From Stygiolobus azoricus (GTDB taxonomy: Archaea > Thermoproteota > Thermoprotei_A > Sulfolobales > Sulfolobaceae): a stretch of DNA of 64,000 nucleotides. Location of the stretch: contig NZ_CP045483.1 in assembly GCF_009729035.1 (NCBI RefSeq), positions 1,758,001-1,822,000 on the forward strand, in the 5' to 3' direction. Below, piece by piece: positions 1 to 8,822 of the stretch. Both the position numbers and the translations under genes were made by a program. Within the stretch, counting starts at the first letter, position 1. Each line of letters opens with the position of its first letter. Below the pieces are notes generated by a model. That model was not told where the DNA came from. It was given only the letters and a program-made list of their open reading frames with translations, and searched no databases.

Positions 1-1
1 T

Positions 2-595
2 GGAACTCTTGCTAATACTGCCTTAATTCATAAAGAGGCATGGGAAATAGGGCTAAAAAAGTTAGGAATTGTTACGAATGTAAAAATCGAGTACTTGCTA
101 GGGAGAAAGACGTCAGATATAGCTAAATTGCTTGCAGGCGAAAGATGGAAAGAACTAGTCGAAGTAAAAAATAAGGAGTATCTACATCTAGTAGAGACAA
201 AAGCGGAAGCTACGAAATGCGCGAAAGAAGTTACTTCTTATTTAATTCAAAAATTTGTTAAAATAGCTGTTGTTACTTCATCTAACAGAATCTCAGCTAC
301 GAAAGTCCTAAGTAAAATAGGAGTAAATTACGATGTTTTAGTCACGTCTGATGATGTAATGAAAGGAAAACCTGATCCAGAGCCGATAGTAACCGCACTA
401 AATAGTCTTGGTGTCATGCCGCATGAAAGTATCGGAGTAGGGGATACTGAAGTAGATGTAGAGGCTTACTATAATTCACGGCTTTCTCGGATATTTCTCG
501 TGAAGTCTGGCGTACCTTTTAGCGAGGAGAAGGTCAGGTCTAAAAACGCGATAATAATAGATTCTTTGTGTGAGCTGTTTGAGTTAATTTCTTAA
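2..595 (+). CDS. HAD-superfamily hydrolase (3' part; start lies before the window)
   Basis: The reading frame is open from base 2 and begins with GTLANT, the end of the HAD motif I (DxDGTL), so only the very N-terminus is missing. Motif II is VVTSSN, motif III is KGKPDPEP, and motif IV is GVGDTEVDVEA, giving a phosphoglycolate-phosphatase/beta-phosphoglucomutase-like subclass I HAD with a helical cap between motifs I and II. Such enzymes are soluble Mg-dependent phosphatases; the substrate cannot be read from the sequence. An internal ATG at 95 is not the start because homology to motif I lies upstream of it. The gene ends just before the SRP RNA. Confidence 0.85.
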   Translation, partial: GTLANTALIHKEAWEIGLKKLGIVTNVKIEYLLGRKTSDIAKLLAGERWKELVEVKNKEYLHLVETKAEATKCAKEVTSYLIQKFVKIAVVTSSNRISATKVLSKIGVNYDVLVTSDDVMKGKPDPEPIVTALNSLGVMPHESIGVGDTEVDVEAYYNSRLSRIFLVKSGVPFSEEKVRSKNAIIIDSLCELFELIS

Positions 596-618
596 TCTTA
601 AGGGATAAATTAGTAGAT

Positions 619-924
619 GGTCGGGGAGGGTGGGGGGTCTAGCCAGCCCCTGTAACCCGCATGGCTTAATGCGGGCACCAGTAACTCCCATACCATAATA
701 CCTGTTACCTCCAGATCCTAGCCTAACGATGAGTGCCGCCCGATGGGGCGAGATAGTTGCGGGTCTTCCCTCTGGAGGGAGGGAAGATACCGCATTGGCC
801 GGGGGAATCGGCCAGGTCCGGAAGGGAGCAACCGTGCCCGGCTATCCGCGTTCATCGGTCACCGGCATGAGAAGGGCTAGGGAAAGTCTGGGGTAATAAG
901 GGTTATGGTATGGGAGAGCCGACC
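619..924 (+). ncRNA. ffs: Archaeal SRP (7S) RNA
   Basis: The segment contains the universally conserved SRP helix 8 signature, GGTCCGGAAGGGAGCA, near 815-830, followed by the matching strand GTGCCCGG. The termini pair: GGTCGG at 619-624 is the complement of CCGACC at 919-924, closing helix 1, and further GC-rich arms lie between. The length of about 306 nt matches archaeal SRP RNAs. It is much more GC-rich than the flanking genes, as expected for a structured RNA in a hyperthermophile. The exact ends may differ by a few bases. It scaffolds SRP19 and SRP54 for co-translational membrane targeting. Confidence 0.96.
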
Positions 925-928
925 GCTG

Positions 929-957
929 CATTTTATTTTCCTTTTTATCTTTTCATT
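929..957 (+). terminator. T-rich terminator after SRP RNA
   Basis: Directly after the helix 1 closing strand the sequence turns into several T-runs (TTTTATTTTCC, then TTTTTATCTTTTC). Oligo-T without a hairpin is the usual archaeal intrinsic terminator, so this probably ends the SRP transcript. Confidence 0.55.
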
Positions 958-1030
958 ATTATTATTAGAAAAATAACAAATTATTTTGAATTAAACTTAG
1001 TTAATTTAAACTTGTAGGGTTTTACATAAG

Positions 1031-1042
1031 TAAATTTATAAA
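1031..1042 (+). promoter_or_regulatory. TATA box of the doxBCE operon
   Basis: AAATTTATAAAA is a good crenarchaeal TATA element centred about 20 bp before the doxB ATG at 1057. No Shine-Dalgarno motif precedes that ATG, so a leaderless mRNA is likely. This supports 1057 rather than the in-frame ATG at 1078 as the start. Confidence 0.6.
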
Positions 1043-1056
1043 ATTTTAATATTATA

Positions 1057-2856
1057 ATGATAGCTGAAGTGACGCATATGGGTCTAAGGAATTTTATTGT
1101 TGCACTTTTCCAGTTAGACAAGGATTGGACTACAAGAATAGTAATGGGAATGCTAGTAATGGGTGTAATATGGGGATTGTTAGGTGTAATAGACTCTTTA
1201 ATGGTTAGAATCCAAGAGAGTATGTGGACTACTTTTGGTGTGTTACCATTAACTCCACAAGAATACTACGCAAGCATAACATTACATGCTGAAAGAGATC
1301 TGTTCGGATTTGCACAACAAGTAATTTACGCAATCATCATATACTTTACGATTAAACTGTTAAACCTACAACCTAGAGCAAAGTGGCTGCTAAATCTGGC
1401 ATTCATAGCGCTTAATATATCTATGATGTTCATGGAAGGCCCTATTTTAATAGTAAACCAACAAGGATTTGACAACTACTTCTCCGCTACTTCTTGGTAC
1501 TACTTATCTCCTATAGGAATACCAGGTTATTCTCTCTATGTAGTTAGTCCGTTCTTCTTCATAGGATGGTTACTAAACGACGCATTCGTTTATCTTGCAG
1601 GAATATGGATCGTTTATCACTACTACCTAGCATCAAAGCAAAGTAAAGAGAAATTACCAGTTCCGCTAGTATTCTTCTTGATGATTATATTACTATTCAT
1701 GATAGGTTATTCTGGAGTAACTGTAGCTGATGTATGGGATATACTAGCGTTTGCTGGTCTTGTAGGCTTAAATGCAATAGCTAATCAAATCGCATTCTGG
1801 ATATTTGGCCATGCTGTAGTTTACATGGCATGGCTTCCAGCAGTAGCTGCAATGTACCTATTAATACCTACACTAGCTAACAAGCCTTTATATAGCGATA
1901 AAATGGGTAGAGTGGCCGCTGTACTATACTTAATATTTTCTAACAACATTCCAATTCATCACTTATACATGGTTAACTTGCCGATTGATCTTAAAGTACT
2001 TCAGGAGATATTAACATATGCGGTAACTGTACCAACTTTCATGACATTCCTTAACCTCTTTGCTACTGTAAAGGGCGCTGATGTGAGGTGGAACGTGATA
2101 ACTGCCTTTACAGTAACTGGCTGGGCTGGCTCGATATTTGCCGGTGTAACTGGAATCTCTAATGCTACAATTTCAGTTGACGCAATAATTCACAATACGG
2201 ATTGGGTAGTAGGTCACTTCCATGCAATGATTTTGTTAGGTATAGTACCAGAGGCTATGGCAGTCCTATACTTCATGTTGCCAATGATGACCGGTAGGTC
2301 TTGGTATTCTATTAAAGCTGCATGGACTCATTTCTGGGGTTATTTAATAGGTTCAATATTGTTTGTCATAGGCATGGAACTTGAAGGTCTAGATGGTATA
2401 TTAAGAAGAGCTGAGATAATACCCAGAGTCCCATACTTAACTGATGCTGTGAACTTAGCTACTGCAGGTGCTCTTATAGCTCAGTTAGCCACTTTAGTAT
2501 GGTTCCTGAACCTCGTAATGACATTAGTTAAAGGAAAATTGCTGAGAGCTGAAGGCTTAGGCTTAGGTCAACTGATCAACACTGTAGCAATGCAATTAGA
2601 TTGGTCTAATACCGGCATAAGTTTAAGAAGTCTTGAAAATAGATTAAATATGAGATTTATGAGAAAAGCTTTATCAACGTGGTGGGGTCTTGCAATATTC
2701 GGAGGAATATTGATCATAATAAGTGCTATACCTCTATTGCTGGTCGGTGATGCATCAAATCCATCTAATCCATTAGAATGGACCTGGATTTCTTTATTAA
2801 CACTTGGTATCATTTTAGCTGGTGTTAGCTCATTAAAGGCAGCTAACACAGTTTAA
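1057..2856 (+). CDS. doxB: Terminal quinol oxidase subunit I (heme-copper oxidase, DoxB)
   Basis: Catalytic subunit of the aa3-type terminal quinol oxidase, which reduces O2 with electrons from caldariella quinol. It is a 599-aa polytopic protein with all heme-copper oxidase ligands visible: H77 in a TLHAERD context for the low-spin heme, H252 and Y256 in [10 protein letters not shown] for CuB and the cross-linked Tyr, H301-H302 in IPIHH for CuB, and H387/H389 in VVGHFHAM for the two hemes. Its divergence from mitochondrial-type subunit I and the following two genes match doxBCE described in Acidianus ambivalens. It is first in the operon, 65 bp before doxC. Confidence 0.93.
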   Translation: MIAEVTHMGLRNFIVALFQLDKDWTTRIVMGMLVMGVIWGLLGVIDSLMVRIQESMWTTFGVLPLTPQEYYASITLHAERDLFGFAQQVIYAIIIYFTIKLLNLQPRAKWLLNLAFIALNISMMFMEGPILIVNQQGFDNYFSATSWYYLSPIGIPGYSLYVVSPFFFIGWLLNDAFVYLAGIWIVYHYYLASKQSKEKLPVPLVFFLMIILLFMIGYSGVTVADVWDILAFAGLVGLNAIANQIAFWIFGHAVVYMAWLPAVAAMYLLIPTLANKPLYSDKMGRVAAVLYLIFSNNIPIHHLYMVNLPIDLKVLQEILTYAVTVPTFMTFLNLFATVKGADVRWNVITAFTVTGWAGSIFAGVTGISNATISVDAIIHNTDWVVGHFHAMILLGIVPEAMAVLYFMLPMMTGRSWYSIKAAWTHFWGYLIGSILFVIGMELEGLDGILRRAEIIPRVPYLTDAVNLATAGALIAQLATLVWFLNLVMTLVKGKLLRAEGLGLGQLINTVAMQLDWSNTGISLRSLENRLNMRFMRKALSTWWGLAIFGGILIIISAIPLLLVGDASNPSNPLEWTWISLLTLGIILAGVSSLKAANTV

Positions 2857-2921
2857 AGGGAATAGTTACTTTTTATTATATGAAGTTTATTTTAAAAGTT
2901 GTAAAAAATTGGGGTGATTGA

Positions 2922-4007
2922 ATGGTTAGTAAAGAACAATTCGAATGGATTTGGACTGGATTTGCTATTGTACTTCTGGCAATAGTTGTAGTTACTACAT
3001 TACCTCAAGTTTTTACAGTAGGTGGAGATGCAGCAGTAGTAACTCATGATATTCCGAGTAGTATTCCTCCCTCTGATGTTATTGCCACAACTGTAAATGC
3101 AATGCAATATGTATTTACTGTTAGCGAGCACGGGGGCGGTATAAACTCTGAATTAGTATTACCTAATGGTTCAACATTATCGTTCTACTATAATTTGATG
3201 GTAGTTCATCCAGGTCAATATCTTAATATGACAATGTATGCTGTTACGGGTAAGACTGCGACGGAAAACATGTATATACCAGTATATAACGCTAAATATG
3301 TAGTTGATACCCAGATTGTTCCAGGCTTAACACAGTATGCTGTGTGGTATGCCGGAAATGTTAGCGGATATCCAATAGCCTGTGGAGCTTATGCCTTTTT
3401 GGACGGTGAATATAATGGTCCTTGGTTCTCTTATCAGGTAGGTGAAATATTAGTGATTCCACAGTCTGGTTACGCTTCTCCAGCAGCAATCCAGAGGTAT
3501 ATTACAGCGTCAAATATTGCTCATACAAGTGCTTTGGTTGGTGATCCTTATAATCCACCAATAATAGTTGAGAACACTCCAAACCCTATACTTACAGTTG
3601 TCTCTGATAAATATGCTGCATTTAACGACAGTATACCTGGGCCAACATTTGTAGTTAATGCAAATTCTACTGTAACAATGAACATAATAATTCCAACTCC
3701 ATCTGGAGACCATAACTGGCTATATAACTATTCAACTACTGGTGTAGCTTCTCCCATGACGGACTTGTATGTTGATGTGTATGCCGTATGGTGGAATGGT
3801 ACTATAACTCCAGTTGCTACTCCTCAGAACATACAGTACAATACTCCTATGACATTCACCTTCACTGCTAAGGCTCCAGCTTATGTGTATGGAATAATTT
3901 ATCCAGCATTCTACAATTACGATTTAGACGGGATGTCTAATTTACTTACTGGAGAAGATATGGGTTATGTTATGTCCTTATGGGGAAGTATTATTGTTGA
4001 GGGGTGA
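2922..4007 (+). CDS. doxC: Terminal quinol oxidase subunit II-like (DoxC)
   Basis: 361 aa with one N-terminal membrane anchor (about residues 10-32) and a large Thr/Asn/Tyr-rich extracytoplasmic domain with many N-x-S/T sequons. It sits in the position of subunit II of the DoxBCE oxidase. No CuA motif (CxxxC followed by H and M) is present; the protein has a single Cys (CGAYAF), which agrees with quinol rather than cytochrome c as donor. It is preceded by GGGGTGATTG, a Shine-Dalgarno site, as expected for an internal operon gene. Assignment rests mainly on synteny with doxB and doxE and on size. Confidence 0.85.
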   Translation: MVSKEQFEWIWTGFAIVLLAIVVVTTLPQVFTVGGDAAVVTHDIPSSIPPSDVIATTVNAMQYVFTVSEHGGGINSELVLPNGSTLSFYYNLMVVHPGQYLNMTMYAVTGKTATENMYIPVYNAKYVVDTQIVPGLTQYAVWYAGNVSGYPIACGAYAFLDGEYNGPWFSYQVGEILVIPQSGYASPAAIQRYITASNIAHTSALVGDPYNPPIIVENTPNPILTVVSDKYAAFNDSIPGPTFVVNANSTVTMNIIIPTPSGDHNWLYNYSTTGVASPMTDLYVDVYAVWWNGTITPVATPQNIQYNTPMTFTFTAKAPAYVYGIIYPAFYNYDLDGMSNLLTGEDMGYVMSLWGSIIVEG

Positions 4008-4012
4008 GATAA

Positions 4013-4213
4013 ATGGTCAGTTTCTTTAAACTCTTAACTTTAGGATATGTCTTAGCTATAGCAGGGCTAGTATGGGAGATAACTGAAATAACTTTACATG
4101 CTGCTGCAGTGCCCTATGTATTGCCGTTTACTATATCGGCGTTTATAGGGTTTATTGCTTACTATCTATTCGTTTACTTCGCTCCAACAGAGGAGAAGGA
4201 GTCTAAACACTAA
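4013..4213 (+). CDS. doxE: Terminal quinol oxidase small subunit (DoxE)
   Basis: 66 aa, nearly all in two transmembrane helices (about residues 5-25 and 33-55) with a short charged tail (EEKESKH). The size and position, 5 bp after doxC behind a GAGGGGTGAG Shine-Dalgarno, match the third gene of the Acidianus doxBCE operon. Its role is structural in the membrane oxidase complex. The last 4 bases overlap the convergent tatD gene. Confidence 0.82.
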   Translation: MVSFFKLLTLGYVLAIAGLVWEITEITLHAAAVPYVLPFTISAFIGFIAYYLFVYFAPTEEKESKH

Positions 4214-4938
4214 GGTAAAATTTTTTCTTCAAAATTTTTCCTTATTCTTTGAATAACTTCTTTCTCTTCAATTTTCTTTAATTCGCTTATCTTTTTAATT
4301 GTTAAAGACACGTTACAAGGTTTATTTCTTATGTACTTTTCGGGACCGAGAAATGGGGAATCGGTTTCCGTTACTAGATAATCTAAGTCGATCTCTTTTA
4401 CTACCTCTTGTCTGTATTTATCTCTTATTAGTACTGGAGGTACTGAAATAAGACCCCCAAGATCAACTATTCTTTTTGCGTCTCTAATGCTGCCTTCATA
4501 AGCATGAATAGCAAAACGAACCTTGTAAGATGGTAATAAAGACAATAAATCATTCATCCCTCCTCTGACATGGATTATAGCAGTTTTTCTGTGTTTTTCG
4601 GCTCTCTCTAGAAAGAGAGAAAGAATCTTAATTTGCTTCTTTCTTAATTCGCTATCCTTTATCCAATAATAATCAAGGCCTATTTCGCTTATGATTTTAG
4701 CGTTGTTTGTTAGCTCCAAACATTTCTCTATCTCATTTTCCTTATCTTTAATGAATTCAGGATGGAAACCTACAGCAGCTATAATGTTCTTATATTTCTT
4801 TTCTAGTTCTAAACTTCTAAGATTACTTTCAAGGTCTACTCCTGCATTTACAATTGTTATTTCACATTCATTTACTATCGCATCTCTATCCTGATCAAAT
4901 TCCTTTGAGTCTATATGAGCATGGACATCTATGTACAT
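4210..4938 (-). CDS. tatD: TatD-family metal-dependent hydrolase/DNase
   Basis: 242-aa TIM-barrel amidohydrolase. Visible metal and catalytic motifs are H6-x-H8 (DVHAHID), SEIGLDYYW with the conserved Glu, IIHVRGG, FAIHAYEGS, and the terminal TETDSPFLGP Asp motif. This complete set marks TatD 3'-5' DNases/metal-dependent hydrolases of usual length. It is convergent with doxE and appears to be transcribed alone. The physiological substrate is not shown by the sequence. Confidence 0.88.
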   Translation of the reverse strand: MYIDVHAHIDSKEFDQDRDAIVNECEITIVNAGVDLESNLRSLELEKKYKNIIAAVGFHPEFIKDKENEIEKCLELTNNAKIISEIGLDYYWIKDSELRKKQIKILSLFLERAEKHRKTAIIHVRGGMNDLLSLLPSYKVRFAIHAYEGSIRDAKRIVDLGGLISVPPVLIRDKYRQEVVKEIDLDYLVTETDSPFLGPEKYIRNKPCNVSLTIKKISELKKIEEKEVIQRIRKNFEEKILP

Positions 4939-5005
4939 AAATAGACATGTATAGGAGCAATAAAAATGATTTATGAAAAAGAATGTGTTATAAAGAATAA
5001 AGATA

Positions 5006-5170
5006 TTACTTCCAAGGTTCCTTAAGCACTTGTATCTTTACTACGTTTTCGTTTTCGTCGTAGATCACTCTAACTAGATCTCCTTCTTTTATCTGGAATT
5101 TTTGCCTTATTTTAGCCGGTATTGTCACCTGATAGTTACGTGAAACTTTAACTATTTCCTCTACACTCAT
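5006..5170 (-). CDS. Small AbrB/SpoVT-type DNA-binding protein
   Basis: A 54-aa protein beginning MSVEEIVKVSRNYQVTIPAK and containing the swapped-hairpin motif VTIPAKIRQKFQIKEGDLV, which defines AbrB/MazE-like dimeric DNA-binding domains. The ATG is preceded by CGGAGGTAAAT, a strong Shine-Dalgarno sequence that fixes the start. Such proteins are transcriptional regulators or antitoxins. No PIN or other toxin gene is adjacent, so a stand-alone regulator is more likely than an antitoxin. Confidence 0.85.
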   Translation of the reverse strand: MSVEEIVKVSRNYQVTIPAKIRQKFQIKEGDLVRVIYDENENVVKIQVLKEPWK

Positions 5171-5422
5171 TTAATTTACCTCCGATTTATCATATTAGTG
5201 CACTCAATTTAAAACTTTACTATAGTGATGAAAAGTCAGATTTAAAAAGATCATTAATAATACCACAAACAAGAGTAGAATTAGTTTTGTATAATAACTC
5301 TATTTTAATAATCACTGGCATAATTTATGAATAGAAAGTATATTAGTCTTGTATTATGAGAAAAATTTTATTGTGAAAAAATATAAATACTTGCATGATA
5401 AGAATCATAAATTGTGATACAA

Positions 5423-5863
5423 ATGTCTCAAACACATATTTCTGGTGCTAGAGTAAAGCTACCTTCAGGAAAAGATGCGGGGCTAGTAGATATACTATCT
5501 TTCTGCTATGGACTATCCGAAACAGACGTACAAGTACTAGTTGCCTTGGCTAAGGCTGATGCTAAAGGGACTGAGGATCTTGAGGAAGATCTAAAGCTCT
5601 CAAAGGCTTCGATCAACAGAAGTTTAAATAAATTACTCGAAATGGGTCTTGTTATGAGGATAAAGGAACCTGGAAATAAGGCCGGGAGGCCAAGATATCT
5701 GTATAAGACAAGAGGATATAAGGAACTCAAAGAGAAAATCCTTGAAGATATAAGGAATTGTGCCGAAAGTATGGCAAAGCTTGTAGATCAGGAGTTCAGT
5801 ATCTCAGAGACCTCTGAAGATATAGCGAGTGCTAAAAATCAGGGATTTGTAGAGTCTAAATAG
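5423..5863 (+). CDS. Lrs14-like/MarR-type winged-helix transcriptional regulator
   Basis: About 146 aa with a central winged helix: LSKASINRSLNKLLEMGLV is the recognition helix region and GRPRYLYK the wing. A C-terminal amphipathic helix likely mediates dimerisation. The N-terminal PSGKDAGLVDILSFCYGLSE is shared with the paralogue at 46019. The start is chosen at ATG 5423; an in-frame GTG at 5414 is possible. A TATA-like AAATATAAATAC lies about 35 bp upstream, and an inverted repeat ATGAT-AAGA-ATCAT sits between it and the start, suggesting autoregulation. The 3' end overlaps the convergent amidohydrolase by 25 bp. Confidence 0.82.
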   Translation: MSQTHISGARVKLPSGKDAGLVDILSFCYGLSETDVQVLVALAKADAKGTEDLEEDLKLSKASINRSLNKLLEMGLVMRIKEPGNKAGRPRYLYKTRGYKELKEKILEDIRNCAESMAKLVDQEFSISETSEDIASAKNQGFVESK

Positions 5864-7098
5864 CTATTTTCGAGTAATTTTACCTTCTCAGCTAAAATTC
5901 TCAGGATATTGTCCTTATCGTGAATGATACCGTTAACTATCACCTTACTTACGTATCTGCCGTCTACATAGTAAACTAAATGAGAGAAAAGTTTGTCTTG
6001 TGAAAGAGGGTAAACAAAATGACTGTCAATCAGAACCAAGTCACCAACGTACCCTTCCTTTATTAACCCTCCTTTAATTCCCAATAATCTATAGCCGTTT
6101 ATTGTACTAGACTGGAATAGGTCAATTGCTTTGGTTTCCACATTCCAATACATCTGTCTCTGAAGTAATACGCCGATTTTCATTTCCTGAAACATGTCTA
6201 GTGAATTATTACTTGCTGTACCGTCAGTTCCCAAGGTAATGTTAATACCATTTTTTAGCATTTCTTTAAACGGAAAGCTACCTCCGGTGGCGAGTTTCAT
6301 GTTCGATGTAGGACAGTAAGTAACGGTGGAACCATTCCTCTTAATAGTCTCTATTTCCCAGCTCGCTACCCAGCCTAGATGAACCATCTGAAGTTTCTGG
6401 TTAACTAATCCAAGTTTAGCTAGATACTCGACGGGAAATAAGCCATTTCTCTTCTTAATAGTATAGAGTTCTTTTCTGGTTTCTGATACGTGTATATGTA
6501 TCCAAGTTTGTAGCTCTTCAGCTAACTGTTTTGCAATTTTCAGAGTATTTTCCGACACAGCGTAAATGCTATGTACGTTAATTATGGGTACAAAATACTC
6601 GTTCTTTTTTAATCTCCTTTGTTTTTTATCAATCTCATATGGGTCGAATAAACTATCTAAAAAAGTGTATCCTGCAAAAGCTCTTATCTTATACTTCTCA
6701 GCTAGTTCCGCTACTTGATCTGGGTTAAAGTACATATCTACAAAAGCTGTCGTCCCATTCCCTAACATTTCGAGAATAGCGAGCTCACTTCCAATTTTCA
6801 TTAGCTCTTTTGTGAATTTGGTTTTCTCAAATTCCCATATCTTGTTTAACCAATCTTCGAGTTCAGCATCATCATAATAACCTCTTAGGACTGTCATCGG
6901 AGAATGAGTATGTGAATTTACCAGACCGGGGATTACAATGTAGTCAGAGCAATCTATCTCGTCTCCTTCTAATTCCCTACCGACACTTTTAATGATACCA
7001 TTCTGAATTACTATATTCTCGCTCTTTCTTATCTCACCGGTAGGGTTTACAATATACCTGCAGTTCCTTAACGTATATGTGTTATTACGAATCTCCAC
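5839..7098 (-). CDS. Amidohydrolase (MTA/SAH deaminase or chlorohydrolase-like)
   Basis: 419-aa metal-dependent hydrolase of the amidohydrolase superfamily, TrzA/MtaD/SsnA branch. The metal ligands are visible: VNSHTHSP (HxH), IHIHVSE, MVHLGW and [10 protein letters not shown] with the catalytic Asp. The family includes 5'-methylthioadenosine/S-adenosylhomocysteine deaminases, guanine deaminase and N-ethylammeline chlorohydrolase; a nucleoside deaminase is the most likely role but is inferred. The start at 7098 overlaps the upstream dph6 by 31 bp, so the two are probably co-transcribed. Confidence 0.83.
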   Translation of the reverse strand: MEIRNNTYTLRNCRYIVNPTGEIRKSENIVIQNGIIKSVGRELEGDEIDCSDYIVIPGLVNSHTHSPMTVLRGYYDDAELEDWLNKIWEFEKTKFTKELMKIGSELAILEMLGNGTTAFVDMYFNPDQVAELAEKYKIRAFAGYTFLDSLFDPYEIDKKQRRLKKNEYFVPIINVHSIYAVSENTLKIAKQLAEELQTWIHIHVSETRKELYTIKKRNGLFPVEYLAKLGLVNQKLQMVHLGWVASWEIETIKRNGSTVTYCPTSNMKLATGGSFPFKEMLKNGINITLGTDGTASNNSLDMFQEMKIGVLLQRQMYWNVETKAIDLFQSSTINGYRLLGIKGGLIKEGYVGDLVLIDSHFVYPLSQDKLFSHLVYYVDGRYVSKVIVNGIIHDKDNILRILAEKVKLLENSYLDSTNP

Positions 7099-7739
7099 TC
7101 GTATTCACTTATCTTAATTTTCTCGCCTTCTATCTTTAATTCTCTCTTAAAAAGTGGGGCATACACTACGAATGTCTCGGCCTCTCCTCCCTCGAAAGCC
7201 GGATTGAAACCGTATTTTTCAGCTGCTTTAATTATAGTCTCTACGTCTTGACTTTCTATAACTTTACCAACTAGTTCAAATGGAAAGCCGTAAGCAGAGG
7301 CGGATGTTATAATAAATTTAAAACCGTTTCTTATTAACTCCCTCATATACTCCTTTTGATCTTTCCTCCACAGGGGGGAGTAGGTTTTCAGTCCAAGTTC
7401 TTCCGATATTATATTAATGTTTAGCCTTTGGTAATCCGAAAGTAATGCCCCCGTTATTATTCCATCTATCCCTTTTACCTCTTTAGCTAATTTTAAAGCT
7501 TGTTTTAGATCTTCCAATTCCTTATCTTTTTCTCCAGATGTAGGATATTGGATTATGTCCAGGCCTAGCACTTCAGCTTGATATTTAGTAAACTCAACAT
7601 TAGGGACTTGAAACATCCACGAATAATCCTTTTTCGGAAGGAGAGTTATAAGACAAGTTACTTCAAAACCTTTGAATACACCCCAATGAAGTGCAAAAGT
7701 GCTATCCTTTCCACCAGAGAAGAGAGTACAAACTCTCAT
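7068..7739 (-). CDS. dph6: Diphthine-ammonia ligase (Dph6)
   Basis: 223-aa N-type ATP pyrophosphatase. The PP-loop SGGKDS begins at about residue 9 and the C-terminal [15 protein letters not shown] is the family hallmark of the archaeal/eukaryal ATPase that amidates diphthine on elongation factor 2, the last step of diphthamide synthesis. Length is typical for archaea, where the enzyme lacks the eukaryotic C-terminal extensions. The ATG overlaps the stop of the upstream methyltransferase gene (ATGA), showing translational coupling. Confidence 0.9.
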   Translation of the reverse strand: MRVCTLFSGGKDSTFALHWGVFKGFEVTCLITLLPKKDYSWMFQVPNVEFTKYQAEVLGLDIIQYPTSGEKDKELEDLKQALKLAKEVKGIDGIITGALLSDYQRLNINIISEELGLKTYSPLWRKDQKEYMRELIRNGFKFIITSASAYGFPFELVGKVIESQDVETIIKAAEKYGFNPAFEGGEAETFVVYAPLFKRELKIEGEKIKISEYEWRFVITHIR

Positions 7740-8203
7740 AGCTCATAACAATATATCGTGTGTTCTGTAGGCCCTAATATACCTTCAGCCGTAACTCTTC
7801 TTTTTTCAACTAGTCTTAAGTTCGGATATTGAAAATCATTAGAGGCAATTCTTAGTCCTTTTTTACCATTCTGAATTATTAATGGTTCTAAAAGCTCGTT
7901 TGTCCTTGTTGATAAGTAAGAGACTAGTATGTCTGCTTTTGGTAGTAAGATCGGGGCTAGAGTTAACATATCTCCGCAAATTATTTCAAATTCTCTATTG
8001 TTATTTTTGTAAGCTTCTCTGCATAGTTTTCTATCGATTTCTACTCCTACAGCTAATTTTACATTAAATTCCTCCTTAGCTATTTTCAAAATATTTCCTA
8101 TTCCAGCACCTAAATCTAGGACAACGTCATTTTTACCAGCCTTTACACACCTCAACATTTCCCTAGCGACTTCGTATGGTGTTGGTACAAACGGAACTAA
8201 CAC
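7736..8203 (-). CDS. Class I SAM-dependent methyltransferase (aKMT-like)
   Basis: 155 aa with the Rossmann motif [11 protein letters not shown], an acidic motif II end (VGVEID) and [15 protein letters not shown] at the N-terminus. The small size, the VPTP N-terminal segment and the layout resemble the crenarchaeal protein-lysine methyltransferase aKMT, which broadly methylates lysines on thermophile proteins. A conserved substrate-binding motif is less clear here, so specificity is uncertain. It is first in a three-gene run with dph6 and the amidohydrolase. Confidence 0.72.
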   Translation of the reverse strand: MLVPFVPTPYEVAREMLRCVKAGKNDVVLDLGAGIGNILKIAKEEFNVKLAVGVEIDRKLCREAYKNNNREFEIICGDMLTLAPILLPKADILVSYLSTRTNELLEPLIIQNGKKGLRIASNDFQYPNLRLVEKRRVTAEGILGPTEHTIYCYEL

Positions 8204-8225
8204 AAGTAATAATAATTAGGGAACC

Positions 8226-8822
8226 TTAAAAAGACGAGAATATTAATCTACTTTCACTTGCCATGATATTCCTAATACTGAAGTTTAGGTCTAACCATGT
8301 GTTAACGTTTTTTACTGCTAGTAAGTTTATCTTATTTAATTCCAGCTCACGTGTTCCAACTAAGTATGTTTTCTTGCTTAAAGAGAGTAAATCCATCATC
8401 CTCTTACACTTACTCAAATTCTGGCGAAGAAAACTTGTACTGTAACAAGCCAACAAGGGCTGGGGCTCGTTAACTAGTACAATCGAGATGTCGAACTCAG
8501 TCTTACCGCATAAGAACTCAGCTAAATTGTGTGTTACGAACGGAAAATCGCATCCCGTGACGAAAACTTTTTCAGATTTGACGTATTGAATTCCAATCTC
8601 AAGCCCCCTAACTGGACCCTTCCGCACATGATCTATGATCTGCCTTCCGTTCAGATTTGCTCTTAACTTATTAGCAATAATTATGGGATTACTAAACTCT
8701 TTGCTAACTCTCTGGAGAAAAGTAATACCGTTAAACTCGTGATCGCACTTATCTTCTCCAAACCTCTTAGATTCACCACCGGCTAATATAATCACGTCAA
8801 ATGAGGAATTGCTGTAACTCAA
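8226..8822 (-). CDS. mobA: Molybdenum cofactor guanylyltransferase (MobA)
   Basis: 198 aa with the nucleotidyltransferase signature LAGGESKRFGEDK near residue 13 and a VTGCDFPFV motif carrying the Mg-binding Asp. It transfers GMP or CMP onto Mo-/W-molybdopterin to give the dinucleotide form of the cofactor. The start at 8822 overlaps the moeA 3' end by 26 bp, consistent with a moeA-mobA operon. The C-terminal half is divergent from bacterial MobA, common in crenarchaea. Confidence 0.87.
   Translation of the reverse strand: MSYSNSSFDVIILAGGESKRFGEDKCDHEFNGITFLQRVSKEFSNPIIIANKLRANLNGRQIIDHVRKGPVRGLEIGIQYVKSEKVFVTGCDFPFVTHNLAEFLCGKTEFDISIVLVNEPQPLLACYSTSFLRQNLSKCKRMMDLLSLSKKTYLVGTRELELNKINLLAVKNVNTWLDLNFSIRNIMASESRLIFSSF

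Noticed and set aside
5006-5170. AbrB-like gene as antitoxin of a toxin-antitoxin pair
   Set aside because: Neither neighbour encodes a PIN, MazF or RelE-like toxin; the PIN-like protein at 52665 is too far away.
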